A stretch of DNA of 7,337 nt from Prolixibacteraceae bacterium. GTDB lineage: Bacteria > Bacteroidota > Bacteroidia > Bacteroidales > Prolixibacteraceae. Numbering within the stretch: the stretch's first letter is position 1; each line of letters begins with the position of its first letter. The stretch spans positions 1 through 7,337 of the forward strand of contig DMFR01000415.1 of the NCBI GenBank assembly GCA_003450125.1, in the 5' to 3' direction. The notes under the pieces are model-generated. The model had not been told where the DNA came from and did not search any database. It was given only the letters and a program-made list of their open reading frames with translations. Both the position numbers and the translations under genes were made by a program. This document shows, one piece after another, positions 4,612 to 7,337 of this stretch.

Positions 4612-5976
4612 ATGAGAACAACATTGACAATGCTTTGTGTCCTAGGAACCGCCTTTGCAGGCTTCTCCCAGGACAAGAATTTTGATTTATCGAAGTACAA
4701 ATTTCCCGATTACAAGCGGCATGAGCTGGAATTGAATTTCAACTCGAGTGGTGTAATGGATAAAGACTCCAGAGATGTGCCTTCCAGTTCCATGATGGGA
4801 GGCACGGAGAGAATAGATTATTCGGATGCATCCTTCAATTCGGGCGCTTCACTTACCTATCAATATGACTACTTAACCAGAAAGCAAGTTGATTTCCTAT
4901 ATTCTACTTTTTCAGGACAATATGATTTTTCAAAGTCTAATGCTGATGGACAGAAAACAAAACGATTTAACCCTCACATGAATTGGTATTTAACCGGATT
5001 TAGAAGATATTATTTGAAAGAAAACAAGTTTTTCATTGAAGGACTGACGGATTTGCAATATTATTTAGATAACTACAAGACTACTTATACCAATGGGAGC
5101 GATTATCAAAATCGAACTGATCGGCTGGATCTTTCAATCGGCCTTGGATTGGGAATAGGGAGAATAGAAAAAGTGAGTGATTTATGGCAGGCCTCTTATA
5201 TCTTGGAAAAATTGAATGGACAAAAATCACTTGACCGCGATTTGCAACAAAAAGATATTTATGAATTTGCCTACCTGGCATCTAAATTGAAAAACAAACG
5301 CTTCTTTGATGCCCGGCTGAGGAAAATTGCGGAATTGCAAGCCCTGGATTCTTTGATGCACAACCAGGGATTGGTCAAGAATAGTGATATCTCTTACTTT
5401 ACTACTTTGAACGATTACTGGAGTTACGGAAATTTCCAGGATCGGGAATCGGGCAAAGAATTGAAAGTCTCTGCAAAGCCTCAATATACAAGACAGTATT
5501 CCAAAGCGGATGGCGACACTGCCAATATTTCATCGAAAACCAGTATCATTTCCAATATTTCCTTTAAATGCGCCAAACCAATCAATTTGTATTGGGAGCG
5601 TTACTTCAACGCTTCGGTTTCAAATGAAACGATCATTGAAAAGTCCGGCGAATACTACAACAATTACCCTAAAAATTCTTTATCCGGTGGTGCAAATTTC
5701 GGCTATGGATACTTTCCCGATTCCAGAACTTCATTTTCAGGAATATTGGGGTATTCGGGACAAAAACTGATGGTCCAGAATTCAACTGGTTATGAACCTA
5801 ATGTTTCGGACCAATGGATGAATATGGTTTACCTTCAATTAAAAGGAAATTATTATATTTCACCTCAACTTCAAATCACCGCCAACTTTAATGTCAATTA
5901 CATAGACAAAGCCTATCGAACGATCAATGAAATTAGAACTAGCTACGATCTTGGCCTTCGTTACGCTATCTTCTAA
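4612..5976 (+). CDS. Uncharacterised secreted, probably outer-membrane beta-barrel protein
   Basis: I cannot assign a function to this 454-residue protein. Residues 1-20 (MRTTLTMLCVLGTAFAGFSQ) form a signal peptide, with cleavage probably just before DKNFDLS. The mature part is rich in aromatic residues and alternating polar/hydrophobic stretches typical of amphipathic strands. Examples are residues 37-45, 80-125, 131-143, 171-182 and 415-454. It ends in SYDLGLRYAIF; a terminal Phe on a last strand is the usual outer-membrane barrel signal. The barrel-like parts are split by a charged, probably helical stretch at about 200-260 (DIYEFAYLASKLKNKRFFDA... then RKIAELQALDSLMH). I recall similar NKRFFD-R-R-IEEL-ALDS segments in other uncharacterised Bacteroidota envelope proteins but cannot verify this here. 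There is no lipobox Cys, SusC/TonB plug, OmpA or carbohydrate-binding motif. The ATG at 4612 opens directly into the signal peptide. The gene stands alone, divergent from panB and convergent with the acyltransferase. Confidence 0.85.
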   Translation: MRTTLTMLCVLGTAFAGFSQDKNFDLSKYKFPDYKRHELELNFNSSGVMDKDSRDVPSSSMMGGTERIDYSDASFNSGASLTYQYDYLTRKQVDFLYSTFSGQYDFSKSNADGQKTKRFNPHMNWYLTGFRRYYLKENKFFIEGLTDLQYYLDNYKTTYTNGSDYQNRTDRLDLSIGLGLGIGRIEKVSDLWQASYILEKLNGQKSLDRDLQQKDIYEFAYLASKLKNKRFFDARLRKIAELQALDSLMHNQGLVKNSDISYFTTLNDYWSYGNFQDRESGKELKVSAKPQYTRQYSKADGDTANISSKTSIISNISFKCAKPINLYWERYFNASVSNETIIEKSGEYYNNYPKNSLSGGANFGYGYFPDSRTSFSGILGYSGQKLMVQNSTGYEPNVSDQWMNMVYLQLKGNYYISPQLQITANFNVNYIDKAYRTINEIRTSYDLGLRYAIF

Positions 5977-5984
5977 AGATTTCT

Positions 5985-6026
5985 AAAACAAGGAAGCCGG
6001 TTCAATGAGCCGGCTTCCTTGTTTTT
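5985..6026. terminator. Bidirectional intrinsic terminator between two convergent genes
   Basis: A perfect 16-bp stem (AAAACAAGGAAGCCGG at 5985-6000 with its complement at 6010-6025) encloses a 9-base loop and is followed by TTTTT (6022-6026). The left arm begins with AAAA, which reads as TTTT in the other direction. It lies 8 bases after the stop of the barrel-like protein, and the stop codon of the opposing gene (6025-6027) sits on its edge, so one element serves both genes. Confidence 0.93.
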
Positions 6027-7140
6027 ATACCCTTAGGAATATATTCTTTTTGTACATGTAATACAGCAAGGACCAAACCAGCATGATGCTTCCGATAATG
6101 CTGATGATCTGGCCAAAGTCGCCCCAGAGAACCGTCCAGCCAAAGAGGTATTTGCTTACTTTTCCGGTATCCACCAAATCGTAAAGCAGGTAGATGAAAA
6201 TGGAGTTCATACCAATTACCCGGAAGAAGAAGGACCATTTTTTCCAGCCCTTTACATCAATGATATAGTAGAACAGGGTGATGGCTAGAAAACCGATACC
6301 GGCAGTCAGTAAATTGAAAGGGGTGGTCCAGCAAGCTTTGATGATCGGGTAGAAGGTGCTTAGTAACAAAGCCAGTGCAATGTCTGAAACACCTGTGAGC
6401 GAGAGGGTCTTGAGTTTCTGACGGTCTGTAGTTGTTTTATCGCGTAGAAAATGTCCGGCCACTGAACCCATCAGGGTAACGGTAATGGCAGAGACAATAC
6501 ACAGCAGGCCTTCGGGATCAAACGGCCCGCCATACAATCGTCCGGGCAACAACATACGGTCAATGTAACCATTGATGCATCCTTCTGGAGTGAGCACTCC
6601 GGCTCCGATACCTGGAACAGGGACCAGCAGTTGAATAATTCCAATTCCTGCCAATATGCCTCCCAGCCAATAGAGCCGGTTCTTAAAAGATTTGCAGTAA
6701 ATATTGATCAATGAAGCGAAAAAGTAAGCGATCCCAATTTGCCCGAGAACACTGGCAAAACGTGGATGTTCGAAACCATTGCTGAATACCCCGTTATAGA
6801 TCCAGCCCAGCAAGAGCAAAATCATGGCACGTTTGAAGGCTTTTTTGGCCAGCACATCCTTTGGAACTTTCTTTTCCAATCTAGAACCGATGGCAAAAGG
6901 AATGGCCACACCGCTGATAAACATGAACAGGGGGAAAATAAGGTCTTCGAAATGAAATCCCTGCCAGGGGACATGTTCCATTTGCTCGGCAAGGGTGTGA
7001 AGCCAGCCGGCATCAGAATGTTGAGCCAGAACAGTGACCAGATAACCGCCGCCGGTAATCCATAACATATCGAAACCCCGTAAGGCATCGAGTGACAAAA
7101 GGCGTTCGCGGGGAACTGCCTGGGTAGGTTTGTGTTTCAT
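6025..7140 (-). CDS. Polytopic membrane acyltransferase, NagX / heparan-alpha-glucosaminide N-acetyltransferase-like (DUF5009)
   Basis: The 371-residue inner-membrane protein has about ten predicted membrane segments (roughly 22-40, 64-84, 102-120, 128-148, 156-176, 211-232, 248-268, 275-294, 304-322, 341-363). Family signatures are RLLSLDALRGFDML (13-26), HVPWQGFHFEDLIFPLFMFISG (56-77), the stretch from 196 to 215 with PGRLYGGPFDPEGLL, and GMNSIFIYLL (310-319). Relatives include the lysosomal HGSNAT, which moves acetyl from acetyl-CoA across the membrane onto glucosamine. Bacterial members are usually linked to amino-sugar or cell-wall sugar acetylation. His56 or His63, in the loop before the second membrane segment, is a candidate acetyl carrier by analogy; this is inference. 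I start at the ATG at 7140: a 34-residue upstream extension (to 7242) lacks family features and crosses the candidate promoter. No sugar catabolic genes are adjacent, so the substrate is unknown. Confidence 0.88.
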   Translation of the reverse strand: MKHKPTQAVPRERLLSLDALRGFDMLWITGGGYLVTVLAQHSDAGWLHTLAEQMEHVPWQGFHFEDLIFPLFMFISGVAIPFAIGSRLEKKVPKDVLAKKAFKRAMILLLLGWIYNGVFSNGFEHPRFASVLGQIGIAYFFASLINIYCKSFKNRLYWLGGILAGIGIIQLLVPVPGIGAGVLTPEGCINGYIDRMLLPGRLYGGPFDPEGLLCIVSAITVTLMGSVAGHFLRDKTTTDRQKLKTLSLTGVSDIALALLLSTFYPIIKACWTTPFNLLTAGIGFLAITLFYYIIDVKGWKKWSFFFRVIGMNSIFIYLLYDLVDTGKVSKYLFGWTVLWGDFGQIISIIGSIMLVWSLLYYMYKKNIFLRV

Positions 7141-7190
7141 GGTTGGTTTGTTTAAAGAGAGTGGGAAATTACTAAATTTACACGGGAATT

Positions 7191-7221
7191 CAAATTCTAT
7201 TTTTTGTGGCAGACCAGTCAA
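7191..7221 (-). promoter_or_regulatory. Candidate promoter of the membrane acyltransferase gene
   Basis: Read on the minus strand, TTG (7219-7221) is followed after 19 bases by TAGAATTTG (7191-7199). This resembles the Bacteroidota -33 TTG / -7 TAnnTTTG pair, but with one extra base inside the -7 box. It lies about 50 bases ahead of the ATG at 7140. The -33 element overlaps a 14-base palindrome, ACCAGTCAACTGGT (7213-7226), which could be an operator. Confidence 0.35.
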
Positions 7222-7337
7222 CTGGTGGAATGTCCGACCCAAGAACTTTGCGCTGTCGTTTTGTCACTCAAAAATGCCATTATCAATGATCGTTTAACCC
7301 TTGGGGTGTCAATATTGCTCAATTTTCAGTTTTCTGG

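Noticed and set aside
7227..7337. Start of another gene at the right edge of the window
   Set aside because: All three minus-strand frames meet stops close to the edge, and the only + strand frame reaching the end is short with no ATG, so nothing can be supported.

Overview
The window looks like a piece of a Bacteroidota chromosome. The start codons lack clear Shine-Dalgarno sequences, and the intergenic regions carry matches to the Bacteroidota -7 promoter box TAnnTTTG. The genes also fit that phylum: a two-component-type kinase, an unassigned outer-membrane barrel-like protein with a C-terminal Phe, and a NagX/DUF5009-type membrane acyltransferase. I cannot name a genus.

Layout. At 1-705 (+) is the 3' part of a sensor histidine kinase whose N-terminus lies before the window. 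At about 904-2288 is a complete-looking IS256-family insertion sequence. It has imperfect 26-bp terminal inverted repeats, a 412-residue DDE transposase, and a long perfect inverted repeat between its left end and the transposase start. From 2289 to 2735 there is no gene. This stretch holds a palindromic array of eight 11-bp units flanked by 8-bp direct repeats, and an 80-bp palindrome that includes a good terminator for the next gene. At 2736-3428 (-) is an RluA-family pseudouridine synthase. At 3584-4399 (-) is panB. Between those two genes are 19-bp tandem repeats. The panB promoter region is divergent from a secreted/outer-membrane protein gene of unknown function at 4612-5976 (+). That gene converges, across a shared bidirectional terminator, on a polytopic membrane acyltransferase at 6025-7140 (-). 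The last ~200 bases hold that gene's candidate promoter and nothing else I can support.

How the genes relate. They look like ordinary housekeeping and accessory genes (signalling, rRNA/tRNA modification, pantothenate/CoA synthesis, envelope) rather than one pathway. panB and the pseudouridine synthase could share a transcript. The IS is an independent insertion. I see no convincing new multi-gene system. The unusual material is in the non-coding DNA: the hairpin guarding the transposase promoter, the 11-bp palindromic array and the 19-bp tandem repeats. The unassigned barrel-like protein is the least understood gene.
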